A stretch of 64,000 nt of DNA from assembly GCA_017524165.1 (NCBI GenBank), contig JAFWUH010000088.1, positions 1 to 64,000 on the forward strand, read 5' to 3'. Both the position numbers and the translations under genes were made by a program. Shown here piece by piece: positions 48,545-59,098 of the stretch. A model generated the notes under the pieces. That model was not told the origin of the DNA, did no database searches, and saw nothing but the letters and a program-made list of their open reading frames with translations. Within the stretch, counting starts at the first letter, position 1. Every line of letters begins with the position of its first letter. The stretch is from Clostridia bacterium (GTDB lineage Bacteria > Bacillota > Clostridia > Oscillospirales > Acutalibacteraceae).

Positions 48545-50056
48545 TTACACTTCCTCAGGGGAAGAAGCGGTTGCACGGTCTAATTCAAACCAGAAGGAAA
48601 CGCCGTCCGCGGTGTTGTTGACGCCGCAGGCGCGGCCATGTAATTTTAAAACCGCACTGACGATCGAAAGTCCGAGACCGAACCGGGTCGACTCCCGTTT
48701 GTGGGAAGTATCTCCGCGGAAAAAGCTCTGCCAAATTTGCGGCATCAGGTCTTCGGGAATGGGGTTGCCGGTATTGTCGACCGAAATTCGCCAACCGTCG
48801 GCAATCGGCACGGCGGAAAGCGTGACCGCTCCGCCAACCGGGGTATGGGATTTTGCGTTTTCAAGATAGGATTTAAAGACCTGTTCAATTTGCATCGGAT
48901 CGGCATAAACCAAAGCGTTTTCGGGGATTTGATTTTGCACCGTGACAGCGGCATCAGCAAAGATGCGGCGCTGTAATTCGTCCGCCAGGGGTCGAAGCGC
49001 AAAATTTTGTTGATGTAACGGGATCTGTCCCGATTCGTAACGCGAAAGCTCCAAAATGCTCAAAACCAATTGATTCATTCGCTTGCTTTCGTCAATAATA
49101 ATGTTGCAGTATTCTTCGCGTGATTTTTCGTTGATATTCAGGCGCAAACCCTCGGCATAACCGCTGATGATCGAGAGGGGCGTTTTCAGCTCATGCGAGA
49201 CATTGGCAACGAATCCGCGCCGCATGACATCCAATTGCCGTTCCATTTCGATTTCGTCCATCAACCGGGCGTTTTTCTCGTTCAACTCGCCCAGCGCGGC
49301 GGAAAGGGAGGCGGATAACTCGTTAACGGATTCCGCCAATTGACCGATTTCATCGGTGCGTGTTACGGTCAGTTTACGGCTGAAATCCAACTGTGACATA
49401 TCGCGCGTGATTTCGTTCATTTTAGTGATCGGCTGTGAAAAGCGTTTGGCAAACAGAAAGATCCAGATCACAGAAAGCAGAAAACACAGGGTGGAGACGA
49501 TCGCGATAAATTCGTTGGCGGTTTCAGCGGATTCCGCCATCAACCGCTTCGGAATGCGTAATTCTGCCGATAGATTTTGACCGATTCGCTTTTGACAAAG
49601 CAATATTTCTTCTTTGCCGTACGGACGGTTGGCAATCGAAAAGGTGATGCCGTTGCCCATGTCCTCGGTCTTGCTCGGCGCTAATGATTCATGCTGCATG
49701 AAAAAAGACGGCAAGCCGATCGAAGAATAGTCCTGTAACTGACTCATTCTCGTCGTATATAAAATGCGACCGGAATCGTCGTACAGTTCGGCTTCAAAAT
49801 GATAGGATTCACTCAGCTCGGAAAGCTTTTGCGAAACGGCGTCACTATCGGTAAAGTCAAGCTTGGAAAGCGATTTGATCTGATCGGTCAAACGGTATTT
49901 TTGCTTCAGACAGTAAAAATCGGTCAGCGCGGTCTTATTGGCAATGCTTAATACGAAAACAAAGACGGCAAAAATCAGCCCGACGCTTAAAAAAATCCGA
50001 AACCAAATTTTGTTTTTCAGCGCGGTGATCCGGTGAAAAATTTTCTTACAGCTCAA
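48545..50056 (-). CDS. Sensor histidine kinase
   Basis: A 503-residue membrane histidine kinase. It has a transmembrane helix near residues 18-42, an extracellular sensor region (about 43-175) and a second helix (about 183-205). HAMP (about 205-260) is followed by the dimerisation/phosphoacceptor domain with NVSHELKTPLSIISGYAEGL. The ATPase domain has an N-box-like YLENAKSHTP, a G1-like VDNTGNPIPEDLM and RFGLGLSIV. It overlaps the upstream response regulator gene by 11 bp, so they form a two-component system. Signal unknown; an envelope-stress role is plausible. Confidence 0.93.
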   Translation of the reverse strand: MSCKKIFHRITALKNKIWFRIFLSVGLIFAVFVFVLSIANKTALTDFYCLKQKYRLTDQIKSLSKLDFTDSDAVSQKLSELSESYHFEAELYDDSGRILYTTRMSQLQDYSSIGLPSFFMQHESLAPSKTEDMGNGITFSIANRPYGKEEILLCQKRIGQNLSAELRIPKRLMAESAETANEFIAIVSTLCFLLSVIWIFLFAKRFSQPITKMNEITRDMSQLDFSRKLTVTRTDEIGQLAESVNELSASLSAALGELNEKNARLMDEIEMERQLDVMRRGFVANVSHELKTPLSIISGYAEGLRLNINEKSREEYCNIIIDESKRMNQLVLSILELSRYESGQIPLHQQNFALRPLADELQRRIFADAAVTVQNQIPENALVYADPMQIEQVFKSYLENAKSHTPVGGAVTLSAVPIADGWRISVDNTGNPIPEDLMPQIWQSFFRGDTSHKRESTRFGLGLSIVSAVLKLHGRACGVNNTADGVSFWFELDRATASSPEEV

Positions 50057-50723
50057 GCTTATACCCCATTCCGTAAATGGTTTTCAGATGGGCGGCGCCG
50101 TAGTTGCCGAGCTTGAGACGAAGTCTTGCAATGTGCGAATCGACCGTGCGGGTATCGCCGAGATAGTCGAACCCCCAAACGGCGTTCAGCAACTGGTCGC
50201 GCGTCAAAACCCGACCGGCGTTTTCAAACAAGTGATGCAACAGTTCAAATTCCTTTAAGGTCAGCGTTAGCTCTTTTCCGTCCAGATAGGCAACAAAGGC
50301 TTCTGTATCAATAAAAAGCCCCTGTTGTTCGGGCTCGGTTTGAACCGGATGCCCCTGGGCGCGTTTCAGCAACGCTTCCACCCGCTTGACCAAAACGGCA
50401 GGGGAAAACGGTTTGGTCACATACTCATCGGCGCCCGATTCAAAACCGGTCAGCAGATCAAATTCTTCTGACCGCGCTGAAAGAAAAACAATCGGAATGT
50501 TGCTGGTTTCCCGGATTTTCCGGGCGACCGCCCAACCGTCCACTTCGGGCATCATGATATCTAAAATGATCAAATCAAAGTCGCTCTGTCCGTCAAGGAG
50601 ATCAAGCGCCTGCCGACCGTCGAACGCTCCAACCGTTTCATAACCGGCAGCCGTTAAAAAATCGGAGACCAGCGCGACGATCCGTTCTTCGTCATCTGCA
50701 ATCAAAATTTTTGCTTTTCCCAT
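50046..50723 (-). CDS. OmpR/PhoB-family response regulator
   Basis: A 225-residue regulator. The receiver domain (about 3-118) shows ILIADDEERIV, the phospho-acceptor in LIILDIMMPEVDGWAV, LSARSEE and the switch Lys in YVTKPFSP. The winged-helix DNA-binding domain (about 130-223) includes LTLKEFELLHHLFENAGRVL, NAVWGFDYLGDTRTVDSHIA and YGMGYKLEL. It is transcribed first with the sensor kinase, divergently from lepA. Confidence 0.95.
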   Translation of the reverse strand: MGKAKILIADDEERIVALVSDFLTAAGYETVGAFDGRQALDLLDGQSDFDLIILDIMMPEVDGWAVARKIRETSNIPIVFLSARSEEFDLLTGFESGADEYVTKPFSPAVLVKRVEALLKRAQGHPVQTEPEQQGLFIDTEAFVAYLDGKELTLTLKEFELLHHLFENAGRVLTRDQLLNAVWGFDYLGDTRTVDSHIARLRLKLGNYGAAHLKTIYGMGYKLEL

Positions 50724-50845
50724 GTTACGACCCCTTTTCCGTCTTTATTGTATCTTGAGTTTTTCATCAATTTTTGAACAAGATGTAAATCTTAAAGTCA
50801 AGGAAAGTATATCACAAAAGCAAGTCGGAGTAAATCGGTTTTTGC

Positions 50846-50874
50846 TTGTAATCGGGGAATAGATATGTTATAAT
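50846..50874 (+). promoter_or_regulatory. Promoter of lepA
   Basis: TTGTAA (50846-50851), a 17-bp spacer and consensus TATAAT (50869-50874). Confidence 0.78.
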
Positions 50875-50907
50875 TTGAAAAAATACAGATGAAGGAGACC
50901 GAAAACC

Positions 50908-52713
50908 TTGTCCTTTCCGCTTGAACGAATTAGAAATTTCTGTATTGTTGCACATATTGATCACGGCAAATCCACGCTTGCCGATCGCTTGTTGGAGTTG
51001 ACCAGCTCGGTTGCTCAGCGGGAAATGGAAGAGCAAATTTTAGACAGCATGGATTTGGAACGGGAACGCGGCATTACCATTAAAGCGCACCCGGTCACGC
51101 TGTATTATACCGCTGAAGACGGCGTGGAATATGAACTGAATTTGATTGATACGCCCGGACATGTGGACTTTAATTATGAAGTTTCCCGGTCGCTTGCCGC
51201 CTGTGAGGGCGCGGTGCTGGTGGTGGACGCTTCGCAGGGGATCGAGGCGCAGACCCTGGCAAACACCTATTTGGCGGTGGATCACGGTTTGGAAATCCTG
51301 CCGGTGATCAACAAGGTGGATCTGCCCTCTGCCGATCCTGAACGGGTTCGCGCCGAAATAGAAGATGTTATCGGGATTCCTGCCGATGAAGCGCCTGCCA
51401 TTTCCGCCAAAACGGGATTGAATGTTGAAGAGGTTTTAAAAATGATCGTCAAGGGGATTCCCGCGCCGCAGGGCGATCGGGACGAACCGTTAAAGGCGTT
51501 GATTTTCGATTCTTATTATGACGCCTATAAGGGTGTGATCGTTTATTTCCGCGTTGTCAGCGGTAAAATCAAGGCGGGCGACCGTGTACGGATGATGGCG
51601 ACCGGCGCCGAATTTGATGTGGTCGAAGTCGGGCGCAAGGGAGCGACCGCGTTCCAAAAATGCGAGGAATTGGCGGCGGGGGAAGTCGGCTATTTCACGG
51701 CTTCTATTAAGACCGTTTCCGAAGCGACAGTCGGCGATACCGTCACCTTGGCGGCACAGCCTGCCGAACAGCCGTTAGCGGGTTATCGCAAGGTAAAACC
51801 GGTTGTCTTCTGCGGTATCTATCCGCAGGACGGTGCCAAATACCCTGATTTGCGGGAAGCGCTTGAAAAATTGCAGTTAAATGATGCTTCGCTGTTGTTT
51901 GAGCCGGAGACCTCTACCGCATTGGGCTTTGGCTTCCGTTGCGGATTTTTGGGGCTTTTGCACATGGAAATTATCGAGGAACGGTTGGAACGCGAATATA
52001 ATTTGGATTTGATCACGACCGCGCCGAGCGTCGAATATGAATTTGTTTTGACCAACGATCAAAAAATAAGGGTGGATAACCCGACCAATTATCCCGATCC
52101 CGCCACGATTAAGGAGGCGTTGGAACCGACCGCCAACGTGCATATTTACAGTCCGAGCGAGTATGTCGGTACCATTATGCAGCTTTGTGAAGAACGGCGC
52201 GGCGATTATAAGGATATGAAATACATGGGCGATCGCGTGGATATCCATTATATCATGCCGATGAGCGAAATTATCTATGACTTTTTCGACGCGTTGAAAT
52301 CCCGCACCAAGGGCTATGCCAGCTATGATTATGAGCCGCATGACTACATGAAATCAAAACTGGTGAAGCTGGATGTTATGTTGGCGGGGGATTCGGTCGA
52401 CGCGCTTTCCTTTATTGTATTTGCCGATAATTCCTATGCGCGGGCACGGCGGATCGCCGAAAAACTGAAAGAGAATATTCCGAGACAGTTGTTTGAAGTG
52501 CCGGTGCAGGTCGCAGTCGGCGGCAAGGTCATTGCCCGTGAAACCGTCAAAGCCATGCGCAAAGATGTTTTGGCAAAATGTTACGGCGGCGATATTACCC
52601 GAAAAAAGAAATTGTTGGAGAAACAAAAAGAGGGTAAAAAGAAGATGCGCCGTTTGGGCTCGGTCGAAGTGCCGAAGGACGCCTTTATGGCAGTACTGAA
52701 ATTAGACGAATAG
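50908..52713 (+). CDS. lepA: Elongation factor 4 (LepA)
   Basis: A 601-residue translational GTPase with a TTG start and GAAGGAGA upstream. The G domain has [32 protein letters not shown] and [11 protein letters not shown]. The LepA-specific C-terminal domain is complete, with [39 protein letters not shown] and [20 protein letters not shown]. It acts on stalled or mistranslocated ribosomes and in 30S biogenesis. It is followed 11 bp later by the VanY-like gene. Confidence 0.97.
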   Translation: MSFPLERIRNFCIVAHIDHGKSTLADRLLELTSSVAQREMEEQILDSMDLERERGITIKAHPVTLYYTAEDGVEYELNLIDTPGHVDFNYEVSRSLAACEGAVLVVDASQGIEAQTLANTYLAVDHGLEILPVINKVDLPSADPERVRAEIEDVIGIPADEAPAISAKTGLNVEEVLKMIVKGIPAPQGDRDEPLKALIFDSYYDAYKGVIVYFRVVSGKIKAGDRVRMMATGAEFDVVEVGRKGATAFQKCEELAAGEVGYFTASIKTVSEATVGDTVTLAAQPAEQPLAGYRKVKPVVFCGIYPQDGAKYPDLREALEKLQLNDASLLFEPETSTALGFGFRCGFLGLLHMEIIEERLEREYNLDLITTAPSVEYEFVLTNDQKIRVDNPTNYPDPATIKEALEPTANVHIYSPSEYVGTIMQLCEERRGDYKDMKYMGDRVDIHYIMPMSEIIYDFFDALKSRTKGYASYDYEPHDYMKSKLVKLDVMLAGDSVDALSFIVFADNSYARARRIAEKLKENIPRQLFEVPVQVAVGGKVIARETVKAMRKDVLAKCYGGDITRKKKLLEKQKEGKKKMRRLGSVEVPKDAFMAVLKLDE

Positions 52714-52724
52714 AAGGAATAGTT

Positions 52725-53549
52725 ATGAAAAAAGAACGGACGCGCCGTCAGCGTGCCATTCTGCGCAGAAATTTGTTTTTAGCCGCCTGTACGGTCGTGT
52801 TGGTTTTGCTCATCCTGCTGATTGTCGAGGTGATTCGGTGGATCGGCGGGGAAAAAGCCGGGGAAAAGCCGCAAGATACCGGCAGTGTGACCTCGGCGGA
52901 TGTGACGCCGGAGCAGCCGGTTGCCGACACCCGTCCGCAGTTTGTCACGCGGGGGAATCATACGCTGGACGCAACCTATACCGAATTGATGATTGTCAAT
53001 GCAAAGAATCCGTTGCCGGATGATTATAGCATTGAAAGCGAACTGGTGGAAATTGATCCGAAATACCGCAACAATAACAATGTCTATCGGATCCACAAGA
53101 ATGTCTATCCCTATATTCAGGCGATGGTTGAGGCGGCGCAGAACGACGGGGTCGATCTGAAGGTTTGGTCCCCCTACCGTTCGCGTTCGGTGCAGCAAAC
53201 TTTGTTCCAAAATCAGGTCAATCGTCAACTGGCGAACGGCGTTCCGGCGGATCAGGCCGAAGAAAAAGCCGCCACCATTGTTGCCCGTCCGGGCACCAGC
53301 GAACACGAAACCGGTTTGGCTGCCGATTTTAATAGGGCGGACGACGCCTTTGAAAAAACGCCGATGTATGCCTGGATGCAGGAACACGCCGCCGATTATG
53401 GCTTTATCATGCGTTATACGCGTGAAAAACAACCGATTACCGGGGTGATCCACGAATCATGGCATTACCGCTTTGTGGGCATTTATACGGCGCAGGAGAT
53501 CAAAGCGTCGGGACTTTGTCTGGAAGAATTTGTGGCACAAAAGAAATAA
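52725..53549 (+). CDS. VanY-type D-alanyl-D-alanine carboxypeptidase
   Basis: A 274-residue membrane-anchored peptidase with one N-terminal transmembrane helix (about 13-38) and a linker. The M15B domain (about 125-265) shows SPYRSRSVQQTLFQNQV, the zinc ligands and catalytic region TSEHETGLAADF, and HESWHYRFVG. It trims D-Ala from peptidoglycan stem peptides; vancomycin resistance is not implied without van genes. It is co-transcribed with lepA. Confidence 0.9.
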   Translation: MKKERTRRQRAILRRNLFLAACTVVLVLLILLIVEVIRWIGGEKAGEKPQDTGSVTSADVTPEQPVADTRPQFVTRGNHTLDATYTELMIVNAKNPLPDDYSIESELVEIDPKYRNNNNVYRIHKNVYPYIQAMVEAAQNDGVDLKVWSPYRSRSVQQTLFQNQVNRQLANGVPADQAEEKAATIVARPGTSEHETGLAADFNRADDAFEKTPMYAWMQEHAADYGFIMRYTREKQPITGVIHESWHYRFVGIYTAQEIKASGLCLEEFVAQKK

Positions 53550-53599
53550 AAAATCAGGTCGCTTCGGCGGCCTGACCGTTTGTTTTGGAGGTTTTTTCG

Positions 53600-54793
53600 T
53601 TGGAATCCTATCATTTTCTGTTAGCGCTGGCGCTGATCCTGCTGTTTACCAAGATTTTCGGCATTGCATCTTCGCATGTGCATCTGCCGCAGGTGGTTGG
53701 TGCTTTGGCGGCAGGTATTTTATTGGGACCGTGCGGCATCGGTATTTTACATGAATCGGATTTTTTGACCAGGACGGCTGAAATCGGTGTAATTCTCTTG
53801 ATGTTTATTGCCGGTATAGATACCGATTTGAAAGAATTGAAACATACCGGACCGACGGCTTGCCTGATTGCGGTTTTGGGCGTTTTTGTCCCAATTATTT
53901 TCTGTGGCGGCGCTTATTTTCTGTTTTTTGCCGATAAGGTCAGCTTTTTGAATGTGATGAAAGCGCTCTTTATCGGCGTGGTTTTTGCCGCAACCTCGGT
54001 TAGTATTACGGTCGAAACGCTGAACGAAATGGGGAAACTCAAAACTCCCGTCGGGGCGACCCTGCTTTCAGCCGCCATTATTGACGATATTATCGGTGTT
54101 GTCGTGTTAAGCATTTTGACCGGCTTCGGAGACGCTTCGGTGAAACCGGTTCTTGTGGTGGCGAAAATCCTTCTTTTCTTTCTGTTTGCTTTGGTGGTCG
54201 GTCTTCTCATTTATCAGTTGTTCAAGCGTATGGAGGTTTCGTTTGCCCATCACCGTCGTCTGGCTGTATGGGCGGTAGCATTCTGCTTTTTAATGGCTTA
54301 TTGTGCGGAACGGTTTTTCGGTGTAGCTGATATCACGGGCGCTTTTTTTGCCGGCGTTATTCTGTGCAACCTGACCGATTTGAGAAAATATGTTGCAAAA
54401 AAGGTGACGGTGGCGTTATATTTGATTTTTTCACCCGTCTTTTTTGCCAATATCGGACTGAAAACCGATTTGTCCGGCATGACGGGAAGCATTGTTTTAT
54501 TTGCCGTTGTTTTGGCAGTCATGGCGGTTGTCAGTAAAATTATCGGTTGCGGGGTTGCGGCGAGAATCTGCCGGATGAACCGCCATGATTCTCTCACGGT
54601 CGGAATCGGCATGGTGGCGCGCGGGGAAGTGGCGCTGATGGTGGCGCAAAAGGGAATCAATGCCGGATATATCGACACCGCTATCTTGCCCGCCATTGTG
54701 TTGTGCGTCATTGTTGCGGCACTGATCACACCGGTATTGCTGAAACTGTGCTATGTCGGGGAAAAGAAAAATCCGAAGCCGCAGAAAGATTAG
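53600..54793 (+). CDS. CPA2-type cation:proton antiporter
   Basis: A 397-residue membrane antiporter with about twelve helices. The TTG at 53600 follows GGAGG by eight bases. Family features include LPQVVGALAAGILLGPCGIG, VILLMFIAGIDTDLKEL, the paired acidic motif in LLSAAIIDDIIGVVVLSI, and GMVARGEVALMVAQKG. The cytosolic TrkA/RCK domains of KefC-type members are absent. It likely exchanges Na+ or K+ for H+. Its 3' end overlaps the converging spoIID-like gene by four bases. Confidence 0.9.
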   Translation: MESYHFLLALALILLFTKIFGIASSHVHLPQVVGALAAGILLGPCGIGILHESDFLTRTAEIGVILLMFIAGIDTDLKELKHTGPTACLIAVLGVFVPIIFCGGAYFLFFADKVSFLNVMKALFIGVVFAATSVSITVETLNEMGKLKTPVGATLLSAAIIDDIIGVVVLSILTGFGDASVKPVLVVAKILLFFLFALVVGLLIYQLFKRMEVSFAHHRRLAVWAVAFCFLMAYCAERFFGVADITGAFFAGVILCNLTDLRKYVAKKVTVALYLIFSPVFFANIGLKTDLSGMTGSIVLFAVVLAVMAVVSKIIGCGVAARICRMNRHDSLTVGIGMVARGEVALMVAQKGINAGYIDTAILPAIVLCVIVAALITPVLLKLCYVGEKKNPKPQKD

Positions 54794-55767
54794 TATGGTT
54801 CAACCCTGCATCCGACATAGTAGTGGGTCAGGATCTCTTGAAAGGTACTGCCCTGCTTTGCCATTTCGTTCGCACCGTTTTGACTCATGCCGACCCCGTG
54901 CCCGTAACCGCATACCTGAAAGGTAAACCCGTTTTCTGTCGGTTCCGCGGTAAAGGTTGCCGAGGATAGCTGCAATGCCTGTCGGATCTGTTCGCCGGAA
55001 AGTTGTGCGTCACCGAAGCAAACCGAAATGACCCGACCGGAAGCGGTCTGCTGGAGATCGGTAAACCATCGGTCGGTTTGTGCGGGGAGGTTGCCGTACG
55101 GCTTTAACTTCTCACGAATTTCCTCGGCGGTCAGCGTGACGGTCGACCGGTAATTTTTGGCAAGCAGATCGGCGGCACTGTCCACCGGGATCAAATAGGG
55201 AATTTCGGTACCCCAAACCGTCTTTGCCGATTCGGTTTTACCGGCGGAAACGGCGTGGTAGACCGTCAGCGCAAGGTCGTTTTGATACCGTACGCACAGT
55301 CCCTCTACTGCCTGCACACAGTCGCGGATCTTTTGTTCGTATTCATCGGCATGCTCGCCCCAACAAGAACGGGCGTCGGCAAGCGGCATAAAACCTTGGT
55401 CGGTCGCCGGATCGGTGGTGATGTCATAGGGCTTTTGACGGTTTTCCGCTTGGCGCCGCAGGGCAAAGGTGTAGGCGGCAACGGCTTGCGCTTTTAAGGC
55501 TTCCGGCTCGTAAAGCACCGGCATTTCGGCGGCAACGACGCTTTGCATATAATCTCGGGCGGAAAGCTCAGTACAGCGATCGGTGGTTTTATCATAAACG
55601 ATAAAGGATTCGACAGTACGGGCGGAGTCTCCTTGTTTCGTCTGCACTTTTGTTCTTGTAACGGCAACGGGGGAGGATGCGGCAACCGTTTTTGCCGGTA
55701 AGGAAAGAAACGGCAGAAACAACATACACGCTATCAAAAAAACGGTACAGGAAATCATGGTTTTCAT
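54790..55767 (-). CDS. spoIID: SpoIID/LytB-domain protein
   Basis: A 325-residue exported protein with an N-terminal signal anchor (about 5-28). The SpoIID domain covers about 65-320: YMQSVVAAEMPVLYEPEALK and QAVAAYTFALRR at the start, YHAVSAGKTESAKTVWG in the middle and YGHGVGMSQNGANEMAKQG at the end. SpoIID is a lytic transglycosylase needed for forespore engulfment. The length fits SpoIID, but the typical partner spoIIQ is not adjacent, so a related amidase enhancer (LytB) is possible. Confidence 0.88.
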   Translation of the reverse strand: MKTMISCTVFLIACMLFLPFLSLPAKTVAASSPVAVTRTKVQTKQGDSARTVESFIVYDKTTDRCTELSARDYMQSVVAAEMPVLYEPEALKAQAVAAYTFALRRQAENRQKPYDITTDPATDQGFMPLADARSCWGEHADEYEQKIRDCVQAVEGLCVRYQNDLALTVYHAVSAGKTESAKTVWGTEIPYLIPVDSAADLLAKNYRSTVTLTAEEIREKLKPYGNLPAQTDRWFTDLQQTASGRVISVCFGDAQLSGEQIRQALQLSSATFTAEPTENGFTFQVCGYGHGVGMSQNGANEMAKQGSTFQEILTHYYVGCRVEPY

Positions 55768-55816
55768 AGAAATGAAGCATCCTTTTATTATTTTTTCAAA
55801 AATTTTAAAGCAAAGG

Positions 55817-55845
55817 TTGACATTTGCCCTTTTTTTTCATACAAT
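55817..55845 (+). promoter_or_regulatory. Promoter upstream of the 286-aa membrane protein gene
   Basis: TTGACA (55817-55822), a 17-bp spacer and TACAAT (55840-55845). The leader of ~120 nt contains ACTGTTTATTTTTTTGCCATAAAAAACAGT-like complementarity (55877-55910). Confidence 0.7.
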
Positions 55846-55969
55846 AATACATATGTGGAAAAGAAAAACAGATAGAACTGTTTATTTTTTTGCCATAAAA
55901 AACAGTAGTTAAAAATATAATTGATTCATTCAAAAAACTTGCCTTTTTACGAGACGGAGAGGGAGAAAA

Positions 55970-56830
55970 ATGAAGTTTAAGTATATTGTCGGCGGTTTTA
56001 TAGGTCTTACGATTTTAAGCGTGCTTACAAGAGCTCTGCAAATCATTTCCATGACCGACGAAAAAGGTTTTACATTACCCGGACAAAAAACATACAGTCT
56101 GTTAGCGACGGCTGTGATATTCGGCTTGGCGTTGTGTTTGGCGGTGATCGGTCTGTTGACCCACCGTTGCCCGGCTCATCCGCCCAAAATCAATTTGGTT
56201 TTGGCGTTCCCGTCGATTGTTTTGGGATTGTGGATTTTTTTTGATATCATTCATTCGTTTTTCTCGTCCAAAGTACCGCTTTGGCAGATCGCATTGCTTA
56301 GCGTGTTTGGCGTTTTGTCCGGTATTGTTTTTATTTTGTATGGATTAAAAGCATTCAAAAATATTAATCTTCCATCCATTGTTTTTGTCATTCCGGTCAT
56401 CTACCAGATTGTTCGGTTGCTTTGCGTTTTTATTTCGATTTCCTCGTTGGCATTTACAACCGGTCACATCCTGATGTTGGTTTCCGATTGCGCGGTTTTG
56501 CTTTTCTTCCTGGAATTGGGCAAAATGATGTGCGGTCTGGATAAAGAAAAAAATTATCGCAAATTGTTATCTGCCGGCATGCTGGCGGGTTACTTCTGTA
56601 TGGTAAATACCGTACCCTATATCATCATTTTGCTGACCGGGAAACAGGTCGTTTTGAATGAAAGTTATTCCTCTTTGATCTTGACCTTCCTGATCGGGAT
56701 CTTTTGTATCATTTTCTTGGCAAATCACTTTAGTTTGAATAATCGTCAGATCTTTAAAAAACAAAAGAAAAAACAATCGAAAGACGGCAACGAAAAATCA
56801 GATTCCGGCACAGCATTCTATACTCCGTAA
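55970..56830 (+). CDS. Multi-pass membrane protein of unknown function
   Basis: A 286-residue protein with about seven hydrophobic helices (starting at residues 5, 40, 74, 106, 135, 160 and 205, approximately) and a basic tail (KKQKKKQSKDGNEKSD). GGAGAGGGAG precedes the ATG. It lies between the spoIID-like gene and murA on the plus strand with its own promoter. No family recognised. Confidence 0.8.
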   Translation: MKFKYIVGGFIGLTILSVLTRALQIISMTDEKGFTLPGQKTYSLLATAVIFGLALCLAVIGLLTHRCPAHPPKINLVLAFPSIVLGLWIFFDIIHSFFSSKVPLWQIALLSVFGVLSGIVFILYGLKAFKNINLPSIVFVIPVIYQIVRLLCVFISISSLAFTTGHILMLVSDCAVLLFFLELGKMMCGLDKEKNYRKLLSAGMLAGYFCMVNTVPYIIILLTGKQVVLNESYSSLILTFLIGIFCIIFLANHFSLNNRQIFKKQKKKQSKDGNEKSDSGTAFYTP

Positions 56831-56962
56831 GAAAGGAAAAAAATCGGCGTATTTTCCACAGAAAATAATGCTTGACCAATGCATTTCTTCTTTCCATTGG
56901 GTAAGATATGAATGTTGAGAAAATTGTTTCTCGAGAATTGACACGAAATGGAAGTGCCGAAC

Positions 56963-58249
56963 TTGGAAAAATTTGTCATTCGCGGTGGTGTGCCATTAAA
57001 CGGGAGTATTCACATTGGCGGCGCTAAAAATGCCGCCGTTGCTATTTTACCGGCGGTTTTATTGGCAGACGGTCCGTGTATCATTGATAATTTACCTGAA
57101 ATCTCGGATGTTACAGCGATTTTGAAGGTAATGCATTCTTTAGGCGCACAGGTAAAAATGATCAATCGCACCTCGGTGGAGATTGATCCCTCTACCGTTC
57201 GATCTTTTGTGGTATCCAAGGATATGGCAAAGGGTATGCGGGCGTCCAGCTATTTTTTGGGCGCTTTGTTAGGACGCTTTTATCGCGCCAGAGTAGCGCC
57301 TCCGGGCGGTTGTGATTTCGGCATTCGCCCGATTGACCAGCACATTAAAGGGTTTGAATCTTTGGGCGCCGATGTTTCGATCGAAAACGGTATGGTGGAT
57401 CTTCGCGCGCAACGGTTAAGCGGTTGTTCCATTTATTTGGACATGGTTTCGGTCGGCGCTACCATCAATATTATGTTGGCGGCGGTTCGCGCCAACGGAT
57501 TGACCGTGATCGAAAACGCCGCACGAGAACCTCATATTGTTGATTTGGCAAACTTTTTAAACTCTATGGGTGCAAATATCATGGGTGCCGGTACCGGCGT
57601 GATAAAAATTCGCGGCGTCGGTCGTTTGCACGGCGTCGAATACAGCATTATTCCCGATCAGATCGAGGCAGGCACCTATATGGTTGCCGCCGCGGCGACC
57701 GGCGGGAATGTCAGAATCGAAAATGTTACGCCAAAACATTTGGAGTCTATTATTGCCAAATTGGAAGAAGTCGGTGCAACGGTAAAAATATTTGATGATG
57801 CCGTTCAGGTGATTATGAACGACAGACCGAAGCATTGTAATGTCAAAACATTACCGCATCCCGGATTCCCGACCGATATGCAACCGCAATTTGCTACGCT
57901 CTTGGCAATTGCCGAGGGGACAAGCATTGTGAAAGAGGGCGTTTGGGATAACCGGTTCCGGTATGTGGATCAGTTGACCTTGATGGGCGCTAAAATTCAT
58001 GTTGACGGAAAGGTTGCGGTGATTTCCGGTGTGGAGAAACTTAATCCTGCACCGGTACGCGCTGTGGATCTGCGCGCCGGCGCGGCGGTCGTGATTGCCG
58101 GATTGATGGCAAACGGTGTGACCGAGATTGAAGAAATCGGGCATATTGATCGCGGATATGAATGTCTGGTGGAAAAATTGCGCGGTGTAGGCGCGGATAT
58201 TCAACGCGTATCCGAAGAAACCCAGCAGGAAGTTTTAAAACAGGCATGA
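56963..58249 (+). CDS. murA: UDP-N-acetylglucosamine 1-carboxyvinyltransferase
   Basis: A 428-residue MurA that transfers enolpyruvate from PEP to UDP-GlcNAc, the first committed step of peptidoglycan synthesis. The TTG at 56963 gives the usual start MEKFVIRGGVPLNGSIHIGG with GGAAG upstream; an ATG at 56948 is the alternative. The catalytic Cys is present in APPGGCDFGIRPIDQH (fosfomycin-sensitive type). Other motifs are GAKNAAVAILPA, DQIEAGTYMVAAAATGG and HPGFPTDMQPQ. The length is normal. Confidence 0.96.
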   Translation: MEKFVIRGGVPLNGSIHIGGAKNAAVAILPAVLLADGPCIIDNLPEISDVTAILKVMHSLGAQVKMINRTSVEIDPSTVRSFVVSKDMAKGMRASSYFLGALLGRFYRARVAPPGGCDFGIRPIDQHIKGFESLGADVSIENGMVDLRAQRLSGCSIYLDMVSVGATINIMLAAVRANGLTVIENAAREPHIVDLANFLNSMGANIMGAGTGVIKIRGVGRLHGVEYSIIPDQIEAGTYMVAAAATGGNVRIENVTPKHLESIIAKLEEVGATVKIFDDAVQVIMNDRPKHCNVKTLPHPGFPTDMQPQFATLLAIAEGTSIVKEGVWDNRFRYVDQLTLMGAKIHVDGKVAVISGVEKLNPAPVRAVDLRAGAAVVIAGLMANGVTEIEEIGHIDRGYECLVEKLRGVGADIQRVSEETQQEVLKQA

Positions 58250-58309
58250 ACAACAAATAATTCGGCGGAGATTTTCCGCCGTTTTCTTTTAGAAAGAGGG
58301 AAAATACCG

Positions 58310-59098
58310 TTGGCAAGATTTTGTCCGTTATTCAGCAGTTCTTCCGGCAACAGTACGCTGATCGCCACCTCGGCAGGCAGTGTGCTGGTTGATGCCGGTG
58401 TATCGTTCAAACAGCTTTGCCGGGCAATAGAAGCGGCGGGAAGCAGCGTAGAAGAACTTTCGGCGATTGCCGTAACACATGAACATTCCGATCATGTAAA
58501 AGGCTTGAAAACTCTGCTGAAAAATCACCCTATGCCCTTGATCGGTTCGCCGCAAACGCTCAAAATTTTGCGGGAAAACGGTTTGGTGCCGGACGGGATC
58601 GAGAGGATCCCGATGGAGGGCGCAAAGCAGATTGCCGGATTGCAATGGTTCCGTTTCCCGACCAGTCACGACTGCGACGGCTCCAGCGGGTATGTAATCT
58701 CTCTGCCGGAGGGGGAACGGGTCGCGGTCTGTACCGACCTCGGTACCATGACCGAAACGGTTCGCCAAGCGCTTTCGGGTTGTAAGTTGGTGCTGTTAGA
58801 ATCCAATCACGATATCGGCATGTTACAAAAAGGACCCTACCCGCCGCAATTGAAAATGCGGATTTTGTCTGAACAAGGCCATCTGTCAAATGCCTCCTGC
58901 GCCGAGGAAATAAAGCGGCTTTATCAAAACGGAACGACCCACTTTATTTTGGGACATTTAAGCGAACATAACAATTTACCGATGTTGGCGTTTTCCGCAA
59001 CGCGCGCGGCGTTGCTGGAGTGCGGCGCGTCTTTGGAAAAACACGATTACTTTTTAACGGTGGCAAAGCCTTTTGGAAATGAGGCGGTTTGTCTGTGA
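58310..59098 (+). CDS. walJ: Metallo-beta-lactamase-fold exonuclease-like protein (WalJ/YycJ)
   Basis: A 262-residue MBL-fold hydrolase of the YycJ/WalJ group. The metal-binding motif THEHSDHVKGL, SSSSGNSTLIATSAGSVLVD at the N-terminus and ILGHLSEHNNLPMLA near the C-terminus are diagnostic. TTG start behind AGAGGG. It precedes rlmH, as yycJ precedes rlmH in Bacillus, but here the walKR genes are not adjacent. Family members have been linked to DNA mismatch repair and cell-wall coordination. Confidence 0.9.
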   Translation: MARFCPLFSSSSGNSTLIATSAGSVLVDAGVSFKQLCRAIEAAGSSVEELSAIAVTHEHSDHVKGLKTLLKNHPMPLIGSPQTLKILRENGLVPDGIERIPMEGAKQIAGLQWFRFPTSHDCDGSSGYVISLPEGERVAVCTDLGTMTETVRQALSGCKLVLLESNHDIGMLQKGPYPPQLKMRILSEQGHLSNASCAEEIKRLYQNGTTHFILGHLSEHNNLPMLAFSATRAALLECGASLEKHDYFLTVAKPFGNEAVCL